Shown here: positions 1-8,567 of the stretch, in pieces
Layout of the letters: every line of letters starts with the position of its first letter
Numbering within the stretch: position 1 is the first letter of the stretch
Source of the DNA: SIG469 sp964541215
Lineage (GTDB): Bacteria; Bacillota; Clostridia; Oscillospirales; Oscillospiraceae
Length of the DNA stretch: 34,464 nt
NCBI GenBank assembly: GCA_964541215.1
Contig: CAZIPP010000006.1
Coordinates: forward strand, 1-34,464
Direction: 5' to 3'
The notes under the pieces: generated by a model
Told to the model about the DNA's origin: nothing
The model's database searches: none
Seen by the model: the letters and a program-made list of their open reading frames with translations, nothing else
Program-made: the position numbers and the translations under genes

Positions 1-1
1 T

Positions 2-73
2 TTGCCGGTGACGGCAATAACCGGGCATATAATGCTTCATATTGAATGGCACAAGGATGAAGTGCTGAAATAG
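2..73 (+). CDS. 3' end of an unidentified gene (partial)
   Basis: An open frame runs from the window edge to a TAG at 71-73 and encodes about 23 residues ending in HIEWHKDEVLK. Only the C-terminus is visible, so no family can be assigned. The next gene starts 25 bases downstream on the same strand, so the two may be co-transcribed. The fragment could be a chance open frame, but its position directly before a real gene favours a genuine gene end. Confidence 0.4.
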   Translation: MPVTAITGHIMLHIEWHKDEVLK

Positions 74-97
74 AAATAAACAAATGCGGAGAAAAAA

Positions 98-580
98 GTG
101 AACATTGATATGATACCTGCTTACGATCATCCGGAAGAGGTGCGTGAGCTGTTTACCGAATACACCAACATGCTTATAGAAGGTGACAGTGCGTTTGCGG
201 GATACCTTCGGATACAGAATTATGACGATGAGATACAGCATATTGAACACAAATACGGTATGCCTTACGGTCGTCTGTATCTTGCCTATTGTGATGGTGA
301 GCTTGCGGGCTGCATTGCGCTGCGAAAACTGGATGATGAAAACTGTGAGATGAAACGTCTATATGTCAGACCCGAATTTCGGGGCAGACAGATAAGCCGT
401 CTGCTGATAGACAGGATAATTGAAGACGCCAAAGGTATTGGATACAGAGCCATGCTGCTGGACACTTTGCCCTTTTTGAAAAGTGCCATTCGTATTTACA
501 ATGAATACGGATTCTATGAGATACCTTGCTATAACAACAGTCCTATGGACACAACGATATTTATGAAGCTTGACCTGTGA
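98..580 (+). CDS. GNAT-family N-acetyltransferase
   Basis: A 160-residue protein of the GNAT fold, which transfers an acetyl group from acetyl-CoA to an amine. The acetyl-CoA binding motif A is visible as MKRLYVRPEFRGRQIS (roughly residues 86-101), with the R-G-R-Q-I-S loop matching the RxxGxG/A pattern. The usual C-terminal motif is present as IRIYNEYGFYEI. The substrate cannot be told from sequence. The GTG start at 98 follows a GGAG at about 88-91. The stop lies 17 bases before the nitrilase gene start, which suggests a two-gene unit. The length is normal for a single-domain GNAT enzyme. Confidence 0.85.
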   Translation: MNIDMIPAYDHPEEVRELFTEYTNMLIEGDSAFAGYLRIQNYDDEIQHIEHKYGMPYGRLYLAYCDGELAGCIALRKLDDENCEMKRLYVRPEFRGRQISRLLIDRIIEDAKGIGYRAMLLDTLPFLKSAIRIYNEYGFYEIPCYNNSPMDTTIFMKLDL

Positions 581-597
581 ACAAAAAGGAGCACGCC

Positions 598-1476
598 ATG
601 AAAAGCTTAAAAGTTGCCATGCTTCAGATAATGCCCGGTGCAGATCTTGAAGAAAATCTCCAAAAAGGACTGGAATACTGCCGCAAAGCCAAAACTATGG
701 GAGCGGACATAGCACTGTTTCCCGAAATGTGGAGCTGCGGATATTATGTAAATCCCAATATAGACGTAATGAAAGAGATTGCCATACCAATAGATGGAAG
801 TTTTATGTCAACCTTTGCTGATGCTGCAAAGCAGCTGGAAATGGCCATTGGAGTAACTCTGCTTGAGCAGTATGACCCATCTCCCAGAAATACTGTTTGT
901 CTGTTTGACCGCTTTGGCAAAAAAGTTCTGACCTACGCCAAGGTCCACACCTGTGATTTCGGTGACGAATGCAGCCTGACTCCGGGAGAGGATTTTTATG
1001 TTGCGCAGCTGGATACGGCAGGTGGTACGGTCAAGGTAGGAGCAATGATATGTTATGACCGTGAGTTTCCCGAAAGCGCCCGCATACTTATGCTCAAGGG
1101 CGCCGAAGTGATACTTGTGCCAAACGCCTGCCCCATGGAGATAAACCGTCTTTCTCAGCTCAGAGCAAGAGCCTATGAAAACATGGTGGGTATTGCGACT
1201 GTCAACTATCCCAAGGGGCAGCCGGACTGCAACGGTCATTCGTCGGCATTTGACGGTATCGCATACAGCGATGATGAATCGGGATCCAGAGATACGCTCA
1301 TAATAGAAGCCGGACAGAGAGAAGGCATTTATGTAGCGGATTTTCCCATTGATGCTATCAGAGACTATCGCAGCCGGGAGGTACACGGCAACGCTTACCG
1401 CCGTCCTGAAAAATACGGCTTACTGACCATGGAACGCATCGAAGAGCCATTCATCAGAGCAGACAGACGGAAATGA
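598..1476 (+). CDS. Carbon-nitrogen hydrolase (nitrilase superfamily amidase)
   Basis: A 292-residue cytoplasmic hydrolase of the nitrilase superfamily, which cleaves C-N bonds in amides, nitriles or N-carbamoyl compounds. The Glu-Lys-Cys triad is visible: E43 in LFPEMWSCGY, K115 in TYAKVHTCDFGDE and C152 in MICYDREFPESARI. The conserved block GAEVILVPNACP follows. I chose ATG 598 because AAGGAG lies 6 bases upstream; a GTG at 577 in the same frame overlaps the previous stop and lacks a ribosome site. It is probably co-transcribed with the upstream acetyltransferase. The exact substrate is unknown; the superfamily includes N-carbamoylputrescine amidase, omega-amidase and others. Confidence 0.88.
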   Translation: MKSLKVAMLQIMPGADLEENLQKGLEYCRKAKTMGADIALFPEMWSCGYYVNPNIDVMKEIAIPIDGSFMSTFADAAKQLEMAIGVTLLEQYDPSPRNTVCLFDRFGKKVLTYAKVHTCDFGDECSLTPGEDFYVAQLDTAGGTVKVGAMICYDREFPESARILMLKGAEVILVPNACPMEINRLSQLRARAYENMVGIATVNYPKGQPDCNGHSSAFDGIAYSDDESGSRDTLIIEAGQREGIYVADFPIDAIRDYRSREVHGNAYRRPEKYGLLTMERIEEPFIRADRRK

Positions 1477-1507
1477 TTTATTGTACTACTTTATTATAAG
1501 GAAACAA

Positions 1508-1536
1508 TTGACGTATTGCTTTCTTTGGTGTATTAT
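1508..1536 (+). promoter_or_regulatory. Sigma-A-type promoter for the membrane protein/ktr operon
   Basis: TTGACG at 1508-1513 and TATTAT at 1531-1536 are separated by 17 bases, a near-consensus housekeeping promoter. It precedes the gene at 1614 by about 78 bases. The leader contains a short CCCCG/CGGGG hairpin at 1566-1580. It probably drives the long run of genes that follows. Confidence 0.75.
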
Positions 1537-1613
1537 GACCGTATCAAAGAGAAGAAAACACCTTTCCCCGGCTGACGGGGGGAAGAGAATTATACACAAG
1601 GAGATCCACAATA

Positions 1614-2258
1614 ATGAAAGGGAAAGCTGAAGATTACAGCCAGAAGTACAAGGACAGGAAGAATTTCAACGACTGGTTTGTCAATATTTTCTGGTTTCAG
1701 AACAAGTGGAAGGTATTTGCCATTGCGGTGATAGTCGTCATCGTCGGATTCCTTCTGATAGACGCTTTGAAGCAGGTTAACTACGATACCAGTATCGTGA
1801 TTGCTGCCAGAAACAACATAGACGATGAAGCACTGGAAGAGATCGACGAGCTTTTCCGGACAGTTGTTCCCGATATCGACGGCAACGGAAAAGTCGAGAT
1901 CGAATATGTGATACTGTATATGGGTAATGATGACCTTGGTATGAGCAATCAGGAACGCATTTGGCTCTGCATGACTGATTCCCAGTATGCGCTGTATCTG
2001 ATGGACGAAAGCTGTTCCGACCTTTACTGTGAGCCATCTTTGGAATATTTTGATAAGATAGGGACCTTTGGCTTTGAAGCTGACGAGACAAATGAATGCC
2101 GCGTAGCTCTGGCTGAAAGCCCCATAATGGAAAGAGCAGGTCTCAGCGGCCTGTACGCCAGCATCCTCGACCATAGCTCTGTTACAGAAAAAGAAGAAGA
2201 CATTGCTGCCACAGAGGCTGCTGTTGCAATGCTGAATGCGCTGCTGGAGGCTGAATAA
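1614..2258 (+). CDS. Single-pass membrane protein of unknown function
   Basis: A 214-residue protein. It has a short charged N-terminus (about residues 1-33), one hydrophobic segment (FAIAVIVVIVGFLLIDAL, about residues 35-52) and a soluble C-terminal part of about 160 residues. There is no cleavable-signal pattern, so it is probably anchored with the C-terminal part outside the cell. The soluble part is acidic and includes a DIDGNGKVEIEY stretch. I do not recognise the family with certainty; similar single-pass proteins are common in Clostridia. The start has AAGGAG 10 bases upstream. It lies 20 bases before the potassium transporter gene start and is probably co-transcribed with it, so a link to ion homeostasis is possible but unproven. 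Confidence 0.75.
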   Translation: MKGKAEDYSQKYKDRKNFNDWFVNIFWFQNKWKVFAIAVIVVIVGFLLIDALKQVNYDTSIVIAARNNIDDEALEEIDELFRTVVPDIDGNGKVEIEYVILYMGNDDLGMSNQERIWLCMTDSQYALYLMDESCSDLYCEPSLEYFDKIGTFGFEADETNECRVALAESPIMERAGLSGLYASILDHSSVTEKEEDIAATEAAVAMLNALLEAE

Positions 2259-2278
2259 TAATTGATCGGAGAATGATG

Positions 2279-3652
2279 ATGACCCAGCGTATCAGATATT
2301 TTCTAATCAAAAGACAACAGAAAGCAAAATACGGCAGGACCACACAGGTCATCGTTGCTGTGTTCGCGCTGATAATCGTCATAGGCACTTTGCTGCTAAT
2401 GCTGCCCGCTGCTTCACGCAGCGGGCGGAGCTGCGGAGTGCTGACAGCTTTTTTTACGGCAACTTCAGCTACCTGCGTCACTGGTCTTGTGGTTGGTGAT
2501 ACCTATACCCTTTGGAGCACCTTCGGTCAGGTGGTAATAATCTGCCTTATTCAAATTGGGGGACTTGGATTTATCACCATCGCGTCCATGGTGTCTATGG
2601 TGCTGAAACGGAAGATAGACCTGCGCCAGAGACTTATTATTGCTCAGTCCTATAACGTATCAGGGCTGGAAGGCTTGGTGCGCCTTGTGCGCCATGTTGT
2701 AACAGCTACATTTTCCTTTGAGCTTGTGGGAGCTGTGCTTCTGTCTTTCAGATTTGTGCCGCAGTTTGGCTGGGCAGGCGGTATAGCCAGAGGTATTTTC
2801 CACGCTGTTTCGGCGTTCTGCAATGCGGGATTTGATATCCTTGGAAATGTCGCTCCGGGTTCAAGCCTGATGCTCTATGCCGAAGATCCGCTGGTGTGTC
2901 TTACCATTGCCGGGCTTATTATTATCGGAGGTCTGGGATTTTTTGTTTGGGAAGATATTTACAGATGCAGGTGCATCAAAAAACTCCAGCTCCACACAAA
3001 ACTGGTGTTGAGCATAACTGTGGCGCTTCTGACCGCCGGGACGATATTCTTCTTTTTCGAAGAAGGTAACAACACCATGGAAGGAATGGGATTGGGTCAG
3101 CGGCTGCTGGCGTCTTTCTTCCAGTCGGTGACATTGCGTACCGCAGGCTTTGCAGCCATAGATCAGGGACAGCTTACAGAATCTTCCAAAATAGTATCCA
3201 TTGTACTGATGCTTATTGGCGGAAGCCCCGGCTCCACTGCCGGCGGCGTAAAAAACGTGAGCGTGGGTATCATGGTGCTGTCGTGCATAGCTTCGTTGAG
3301 GGGCAAAAAGCATGTTACCGCTTTTGGACGCACCATTACCCACGAACAGATCTCTGACGCAACAGGGCTGTTTTTGATAATAAGCGCCCTTGCAGTGGCA
3401 GGAGCGGTGTTTATTTCATCATCCACAGGACTTGGTGTGCTGGATACATTGTATGAAACTGTTTCAGCGCTGGCTACCGTTGGACTGACCACAGGCATAA
3501 CAGGCAGTCTTAACGCTGTATCCATGGTGCTGATAGCAATATATATGTTTTTTGGCAGAGTGGGCGTCATGACCATAGGCATTGCCTTCATGTTGGGAAA
3601 CAAAGACGGTGAAAAGCTTAAATATGCTGATGGGCATGTGTTCATCGGCTGA
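2279..3652 (+). CDS. ktrB: Trk/Ktr-type potassium transporter membrane subunit (KtrB/TrkH family)
   Basis: A 457-residue polytopic membrane protein that forms the K+ pathway of a Ktr/Trk uptake system. The four pore loops with their filter glycines are visible in order: ATCVTGLVVG, FCNAGFDILG, LRTAGFAAID and ALATVGLTTG. Length and motif order fit KtrB/TrkH. Three in-frame ATGs lie at 2273, 2276 and 2279. The last is preferred because GGAG at 2268-2271 then has a workable spacing of 7 bases. The regulatory subunit gene follows 17 bases downstream. Na+ versus H+ coupling cannot be judged from sequence. Confidence 0.93.
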   Translation: MTQRIRYFLIKRQQKAKYGRTTQVIVAVFALIIVIGTLLLMLPAASRSGRSCGVLTAFFTATSATCVTGLVVGDTYTLWSTFGQVVIICLIQIGGLGFITIASMVSMVLKRKIDLRQRLIIAQSYNVSGLEGLVRLVRHVVTATFSFELVGAVLLSFRFVPQFGWAGGIARGIFHAVSAFCNAGFDILGNVAPGSSLMLYAEDPLVCLTIAGLIIIGGLGFFVWEDIYRCRCIKKLQLHTKLVLSITVALLTAGTIFFFFEEGNNTMEGMGLGQRLLASFFQSVTLRTAGFAAIDQGQLTESSKIVSIVLMLIGGSPGSTAGGVKNVSVGIMVLSCIASLRGKKHVTAFGRTITHEQISDATGLFLIISALAVAGAVFISSSTGLGVLDTLYETVSALATVGLTTGITGSLNAVSMVLIAIYMFFGRVGVMTIGIAFMLGNKDGEKLKYADGHVFIG

Positions 3653-3669
3653 TGATGTGGGGTATCTGA

Positions 3670-4323
3670 ATGAGCAAAAAATCATATCTGGTAATAGGTC
3701 TTGGCAGATTTGGAGCTTCTGTGGCAACAGAGCTTTTCAAGCTTGGCCATGAAGTTCTGGCAGTAGACAACTGTGAAGAAAACGTAAACCATGTTGCCGG
3801 AAGCGTAACTCACGCCATAACCTGTGACGCCCGGGATGAAGCGACACTCAAAACGCTTGGGGTCAGCAATTTCGACTGTGCCATAGTGGGTATCGGCAGT
3901 GATGTGGCTGCCAGTGTTATGACCACCGTGATGCTCAAGGAACTGGGAGCTTCCCAGGTCATTTGCAAGGCAAACAGCGAGCTGCATAAGACTGTGCTTG
4001 AAAAAGTCGGTGCCGATAAGGTGGTGTTCCCCGAAAGGGAAATGGCACACAAGCTTGCTCAGGGACTGTCGTCTGCCAATATTTTCGATTTTATAGAGCT
4101 TTCCGATAATTTTGGTGTTGCCGAAATAGAGGTACCCTCATCATGGACAGGAAGGTCAATTGGAAGTATAGGTATCAGAGCCAGATTCGGTGTAAATATA
4201 ATTGCCGTCAAGGAAGGCAGGGAAGTCTGCGTAGCTCCCGGTGCGGAGTACGTTTTGAAAAAAACCTCCGTGCTGGTGCTGGTAGGTCGCTACTCGGATA
4301 TTGAAGCGGTAGAAAAACTATGA
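3670..4323 (+). CDS. ktrA: Potassium uptake regulatory subunit (KtrA/TrkA family)
   Basis: A 217-residue cytoplasmic RCK protein that gates the adjacent K+ channel subunit. The N-terminal Rossmann domain shows VIGLGRFGASVATEL (G10, G12, G15) with an acidic residue at the end of the second strand (LAVD, D33), typical of NAD(H)/ATP binding. The C-terminal part (about residues 135-217) has the look of an RCK_C domain. In Firmicutes this domain commonly binds c-di-AMP, but that is not provable here. Its ATGA junction with the methyltransferase gene indicates translational coupling. Confidence 0.93.
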   Translation: MSKKSYLVIGLGRFGASVATELFKLGHEVLAVDNCEENVNHVAGSVTHAITCDARDEATLKTLGVSNFDCAIVGIGSDVAASVMTTVMLKELGASQVICKANSELHKTVLEKVGADKVVFPEREMAHKLAQGLSSANIFDFIELSDNFGVAEIEVPSSWTGRSIGSIGIRARFGVNIIAVKEGREVCVAPGAEYVLKKTSVLVLVGRYSDIEAVEKL

Positions 4324-5072
4324 TAACTACAATAACATCAAAAAATAACGACCTGCTTACTCACATTCGCAAACTGCAGAACAGCCGCGGCTATCGTGAG
4401 CAGAACCGTCAGTTTGTGGGTGAGGGAGTAAAGCTTCTTGGAGAAGCTTTGAAAGCAGACCCGCAGATAGTTGTCCTTTCCGGGGATATGGATTTTCCTC
4501 AGCTTGATAACAGTGTGCGGAAAGTGAGGATAAGTCCTCAGCTTATGAAAAGCATATCTCTTCTTACCACACCTCAGGAAGCGCTGTTCGTCTGTGCAAT
4601 GCCCGAAAAAAGTCAGCCGGATACGGTAGCATCATCGTTGGTGCTGGATGGGATACAGGACCCCGGGAATCTCGGCACCATGATAAGGACTGCCGATGCT
4701 TTGGGCATAGAACGCATCATCCTGTGTGAAGGCTGCGCGGATCCGTTCAATCCAAAGGTCGTAAGAGCAACCATGGGAGCCATTTTTCGTCAGAAAATAT
4801 ATCAGATGACCCGTCAGGAGCTTATCCTGCGTGCGGCAGAGGAAAATGTCCGGCTTATTGCCACAGCGCTTTCGGATACAGCAAAGGATGTTCGTGCGGT
4901 GGATATGAAGGGCGCGGCAGTGATAATAGGAAGCGAAGGCAGCGGAGTTTCACAGCAGCTGCTTGATGCTTCGTTCTGCCATGTGATAATACCCATCAGT
5001 GAAAACTGCGAGTCTTTGAATGCTGCGTCTGCGGCATCAATTATAATGTGGGAAATGAGAAAAGGTTACTAA
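4320..5072 (+). CDS. SpoU/TrmH-family RNA 2'-O-ribose methyltransferase
   Basis: A 250-residue SPOUT-class enzyme that methylates a ribose 2'-OH in rRNA or tRNA using S-adenosylmethionine. All three SpoU motifs are visible: LDGIQDPGNLGTMIRTA (about 109-125, with N117 and R123), IIGSEGSGVS (about 202-211) and a C-terminal block containing ENCESLNAASAASI. The N-terminal about 95 residues fit a SpoU substrate-binding domain. The start ATG overlaps the stop of ktrA. The target nucleotide is unknown; RlmB-like 23S rRNA methylation is the common family guess. Confidence 0.88.
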   Translation: MITTITSKNNDLLTHIRKLQNSRGYREQNRQFVGEGVKLLGEALKADPQIVVLSGDMDFPQLDNSVRKVRISPQLMKSISLLTTPQEALFVCAMPEKSQPDTVASSLVLDGIQDPGNLGTMIRTADALGIERIILCEGCADPFNPKVVRATMGAIFRQKIYQMTRQELILRAAEENVRLIATALSDTAKDVRAVDMKGAAVIIGSEGSGVSQQLLDASFCHVIIPISENCESLNAASAASIIMWEMRKGY

Positions 5073-5084
5073 AGGGAGTCCGCC

Positions 5085-6335
5085 ATGTCTGCTTTGAAAT
5101 ACTGGATCTGGCTGTCGAGCCTTGAAAAGATAGGTCTAAAGAAAAAACTTGCCGTGCTGCGATGGTTTGGTGAACCGGAAGCCGTGTTTAAGGCAGACGA
5201 AAAAAGCCTGAAAATGGTGGAAGAGCTTTCGTCAGGCGACATCAGCCGACTGCGGGACAGAGATATGTCCGTTGCAGAGGGTATTCTGGAAAAGTGCGGC
5301 GAAAAGCACATATCGATCATCACACTTCAGGATGCTGCGTATCCTCAGATGCTGCGGTATATCGATGATCCACCGCTGCTGCTTTACGCCCTTGGAAACC
5401 TGATAGACTTTTCATCAGAGCTGCCTGTTGCGGTGGTCGGAACGCGAAAGTGTTCTGCTTATGGCGCACTTTCCGGCAGGACCATGGGTTATCAGCTTGC
5501 CAACTGCGGCGGTCTGGTGGTGTCCGGCATGGCAGAAGGCATTGATGCCATGGCGCATCAGGGAGCCCTGCTGGCAGGAAAGCCTACGGTAGCTGTTCTG
5601 GGCGGAGGCGTAGATGTTATTTATCCCAAGTCCAATACGCGACTTTATAATGACATCCTTGCAAAGGGTATGGTGATCAGCGAGTATCCTCCCGGAACAC
5701 CCCATGACAAAAATCACTTCCCTGTAAGAAACCGTATCATTTCAGGTATCAGTTACGGCGTGGTAGTGGTGGAATGCCCGCTCAGGAGCGGGTCACTTAT
5801 TACTGCCAGACGGGCGTTGGATCAGGGCAGGGACGTTTTTGCGGTGCCCGGAAATATTGATAATTATGTGTGTGCCGGCAGCAACCAGCTGATCAAAGAA
5901 GGTGCGGCGTTGGTATCCAAAGGCTGGGATGTTATCTCTGAATATGCCCATCTCAGACCCGACAGAGCAGTGTATCGCAAAGACGCTCTGGACATCAGGA
6001 TAGATTCGGTGCGCCCAATACAGGAGCCGGAAAAAGTGGAAAAAGCTGAGAAAAACAGCGAAAAAACCATACCCCAGGCTCAGCCCATCGACAAAAAAGA
6101 GATTGACAAGGAAGAAAACAAGTCTTATATTCAACGGATGGAGGGACTGGATCCGGATGCTATGGCCATTGTAGAGGCTATTGGCACCAAGACCCGCCAC
6201 GTTGACGATATTATAGATATTACTCAGCTCAAGGCTGCCAGAGTGCTTGCATCACTTACGCTGCTGGAGATACAGGGCGTTGTAAAGCAGAGCAGCGGTA
6301 AGCGTTATTCGCTGACAGTCAAAGAGCAGCAATAG
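5085..6335 (+). CDS. dprA: DNA-processing protein DprA
   Basis: A 416-residue cytoplasmic protein that loads RecA onto incoming single-stranded DNA during transformation. The Rossmann-like core is clear: VAVVGTRKCSAYG, VVSGMAEGIDAMAHQGAL, AVLGGGVDVIYP and FPVRNRIISG. An N-terminal helical domain precedes it, and a winged-helix domain closes the protein (from about GLDPDAMAIVEAIG). A charged, Lys/Glu-rich linker of about 50 residues joins core and C-terminal domain. The start has AAGGGAG upstream. The dprA-topA neighbourhood is standard for Firmicutes. No other competence gene is visible here, so natural transformation cannot be concluded. Confidence 0.95.
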   Translation: MSALKYWIWLSSLEKIGLKKKLAVLRWFGEPEAVFKADEKSLKMVEELSSGDISRLRDRDMSVAEGILEKCGEKHISIITLQDAAYPQMLRYIDDPPLLLYALGNLIDFSSELPVAVVGTRKCSAYGALSGRTMGYQLANCGGLVVSGMAEGIDAMAHQGALLAGKPTVAVLGGGVDVIYPKSNTRLYNDILAKGMVISEYPPGTPHDKNHFPVRNRIISGISYGVVVVECPLRSGSLITARRALDQGRDVFAVPGNIDNYVCAGSNQLIKEGAALVSKGWDVISEYAHLRPDRAVYRKDALDIRIDSVRPIQEPEKVEKAEKNSEKTIPQAQPIDKKEIDKEENKSYIQRMEGLDPDAMAIVEAIGTKTRHVDDIIDITQLKAARVLASLTLLEIQGVVKQSSGKRYSLTVKEQQ

Positions 6336-6350
6336 ATCTGGAGGAACAAA

Positions 6351-8567
6351 ATGCCTAAGAAGAATCTGGTGATCGTGGAATCTGCCACCAAAGCCAAAAC
6401 CATAGGAAAATACCTTGGGAATGACTATCAGGTAAAAGCCTGCCTTGGTCATCTGAGAGATCTGCCCAAGAGCACCATGGGTATAGACTTTGAAAACGAT
6501 TTCACTCCCAATTACCAGCCGCTGAAAGATAAGCAGGATATGATAGACGAGCTTCAGGCTGCTGCCGATGCCAGCTCCGTCGTCTATCTTGCAACTGACC
6601 CGGACCGTGAGGGTGAAGCCATTTCGTGGCATCTTAAAATACTGCTCGGTCTTGATGACGATAAGGCCAAGCGCGTAACATTTAACGAAATAAGCAAAAA
6701 GGTGGTCACGGAAAGCTTGCAGCATCCCCGAGTTATTGATGAGAACCTTGTGGACGCTCAGCAGGCAAGACGAATTCTCGACCGTATCGTGGGTTACCAG
6801 CTTAGTCCTCTGCTGTGGAGAAAGATCCGCAGAGGTCTTAGCGCGGGACGTGTGCAGTCTGTTGCCACTCGTCTGGTGGTGGACAGGGAAGAGGAGATAC
6901 GAGCCTTTGTACCCGAGGAATACTGGACTATCGATGTTTTGTTTGACCTTATCGGCAAGTCCGGCAGCTATACCGCCCGTTTCCACGGTGTGGACAAAAA
7001 GATGGAGCTGACTTCCCGTGAACAGGTAGACGAGATAATCGCAGCTACACAGAACGGACCTTTTACTATCAAATCCATCAAACGCAGCGAAAAGAAAAAG
7101 TCTCCGCCGCCGCCGTTTATCACATCTACCCTGCAGCAGGATGCTTCCAGAAAGCTGAATATGACTCCGCGCCGCACCATGACCATTGCCCAGCAGCTTT
7201 ATGAAGGCGTTGAGATCGATTCGGGAACAGGTCCCGTGGGTCTTATAACTTACATGAGAACAGACTCACTGCGTCTTTCCGAGGAGGCATTGGCAGCGGC
7301 AAAGGATGAAATTATCCGCCGTTACGGTGATGCTTTCTATGCAGGCTCGCCCCGTCATTTTAAGCCCAAGAACAATGCGCAGGATGCTCACGAGGCCATA
7401 CGCCCCACAGATGCTGCTCTGGATCCCGAATCCATCAAAGGCAGCCTGACAAACGACCAGTACAGGCTTTATAAGATGATATGGAGCCGTTTTATGGCAT
7501 GCCAGATGGCTCCCGCAGTATACGATACAGTTACTATCGATACTCAGTCTGCCGGATATCTGTTCCGCGCCAACCATCAGGCCATGAAATTTGCCGGATA
7601 TACTGCGGTTTACGAAGAAGGCAAGGACGACGACAAGACCGAAAAGAAGCAATCACCGCTGCCTGAACTTATGGAAGGCGAGGAAGTCAAGCTGAATAAA
7701 TACGATCCTCAGCAGCATTTTACTCAGCCTCCCGCAAGATATACCGAAGCTTCCCTTATCAGCGCCATGGAAGAAAAGGGCTTCGGACGCCCCAGCACCT
7801 ATGCTACTACCATTTCTACCATCATCGATCGTGACTATGTAGAGAAAAAGGAAAAGAACCTCCATCCAACCAAGCTGGGCGAAGTTGTCACAGGACTGAT
7901 GAAGGAAAAGTTTTCTGATATAGTTGACGTTGGATTTACCGCAAACATGGAAGAAAACCTTGACAGGGTGGAAGAAGGCACCATTGGCTGGAAACAGGTC
8001 CTGAGAGATTTTTATGGCGACTTCCAGCAGACTCTGGAGAAAGCCGAGGAAGAACTGAAAGACATTCATATCAAGGTACCTGATGAGGTCACCGATGAGA
8101 TATGTGATCTCTGCGGCAAAAACATGGTGGTCAAGAGCGGGCGCTTTGGCAAATTCCTTGCCTGCCCCGGATTCCCGGAATGCCGCAATACCAAGCCCAT
8201 CGTTGAGGTAATGCCGGGACGCTGCCCCAATTGCGGCAGCCGTATCCTTAAGCGTAAAAGCAAAAAGGGTTATGCGTACTATGCCTGCGAACGCCTGAAA
8301 GACTGCGGATTCATGACATGGGACGTTCCTACCAAGGACGACTGCCCCACCTGCGGCAACACCATGTTCAAGAAATCCGGCAGAGGACAGAGAAAGCCAT
8401 TTTGTATCAACGAAAACTGCGCTAACTTTACTCCCGAGGAAAAGCGCGGCGGATATAAGAAAAAAACTGCTGAGGCTCCTGCTGAGGAAGTGAAGGCAGA
8501 AGAACCTGAGACCGAAGAAAAAACCAAAAAGAAAAGGACTTCCAAAAAGAAGACTGCCGATGAATAA
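6351..8567 (+). CDS. topA: DNA topoisomerase I (type IA)
   Basis: A 738-residue enzyme that relaxes negative supercoils. The Toprim domain starts at VIVESATKAKTIGKYLG (catalytic E10) and continues with ATDPDREGEAISWH (about residues 82-95). The active-site tyrosine is Y301 in GLITYMRTDS. Three C-terminal four-cysteine zinc ribbons begin at CDLCGKN, CPNCGSR and CPTCGNT. The protein ends in a Lys/Glu-rich tail. GGAGG lies before the ATG. The last codons overlap the start of trmFO by 8 bases. Confidence 0.97.
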   Translation: MPKKNLVIVESATKAKTIGKYLGNDYQVKACLGHLRDLPKSTMGIDFENDFTPNYQPLKDKQDMIDELQAAADASSVVYLATDPDREGEAISWHLKILLGLDDDKAKRVTFNEISKKVVTESLQHPRVIDENLVDAQQARRILDRIVGYQLSPLLWRKIRRGLSAGRVQSVATRLVVDREEEIRAFVPEEYWTIDVLFDLIGKSGSYTARFHGVDKKMELTSREQVDEIIAATQNGPFTIKSIKRSEKKKSPPPPFITSTLQQDASRKLNMTPRRTMTIAQQLYEGVEIDSGTGPVGLITYMRTDSLRLSEEALAAAKDEIIRRYGDAFYAGSPRHFKPKNNAQDAHEAIRPTDAALDPESIKGSLTNDQYRLYKMIWSRFMACQMAPAVYDTVTIDTQSAGYLFRANHQAMKFAGYTAVYEEGKDDDKTEKKQSPLPELMEGEEVKLNKYDPQQHFTQPPARYTEASLISAMEEKGFGRPSTYATTISTIIDRDYVEKKEKNLHPTKLGEVVTGLMKEKFSDIVDVGFTANMEENLDRVEEGTIGWKQVLRDFYGDFQQTLEKAEEELKDIHIKVPDEVTDEICDLCGKNMVVKSGRFGKFLACPGFPECRNTKPIVEVMPGRCPNCGSRILKRKSKKGYAYYACERLKDCGFMTWDVPTKDDCPTCGNTMFKKSGRGQRKPFCINENCANFTPEEKRGGYKKKTAEAPAEEVKAEEPETEEKTKKKRTSKKKTADE

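Noticed and set aside
577..600. GTG at 577 as start of the nitrilase-family gene
   Set aside because: It has no ribosome site and overlaps the previous stop; ATG 598 has AAGGAG at 6 bases.
1537..1613. c-di-AMP (ydaO-type) riboswitch before the potassium transporter operon
   Set aside because: The leader is about 70 bases with one short hairpin, far shorter than a ydaO riboswitch.
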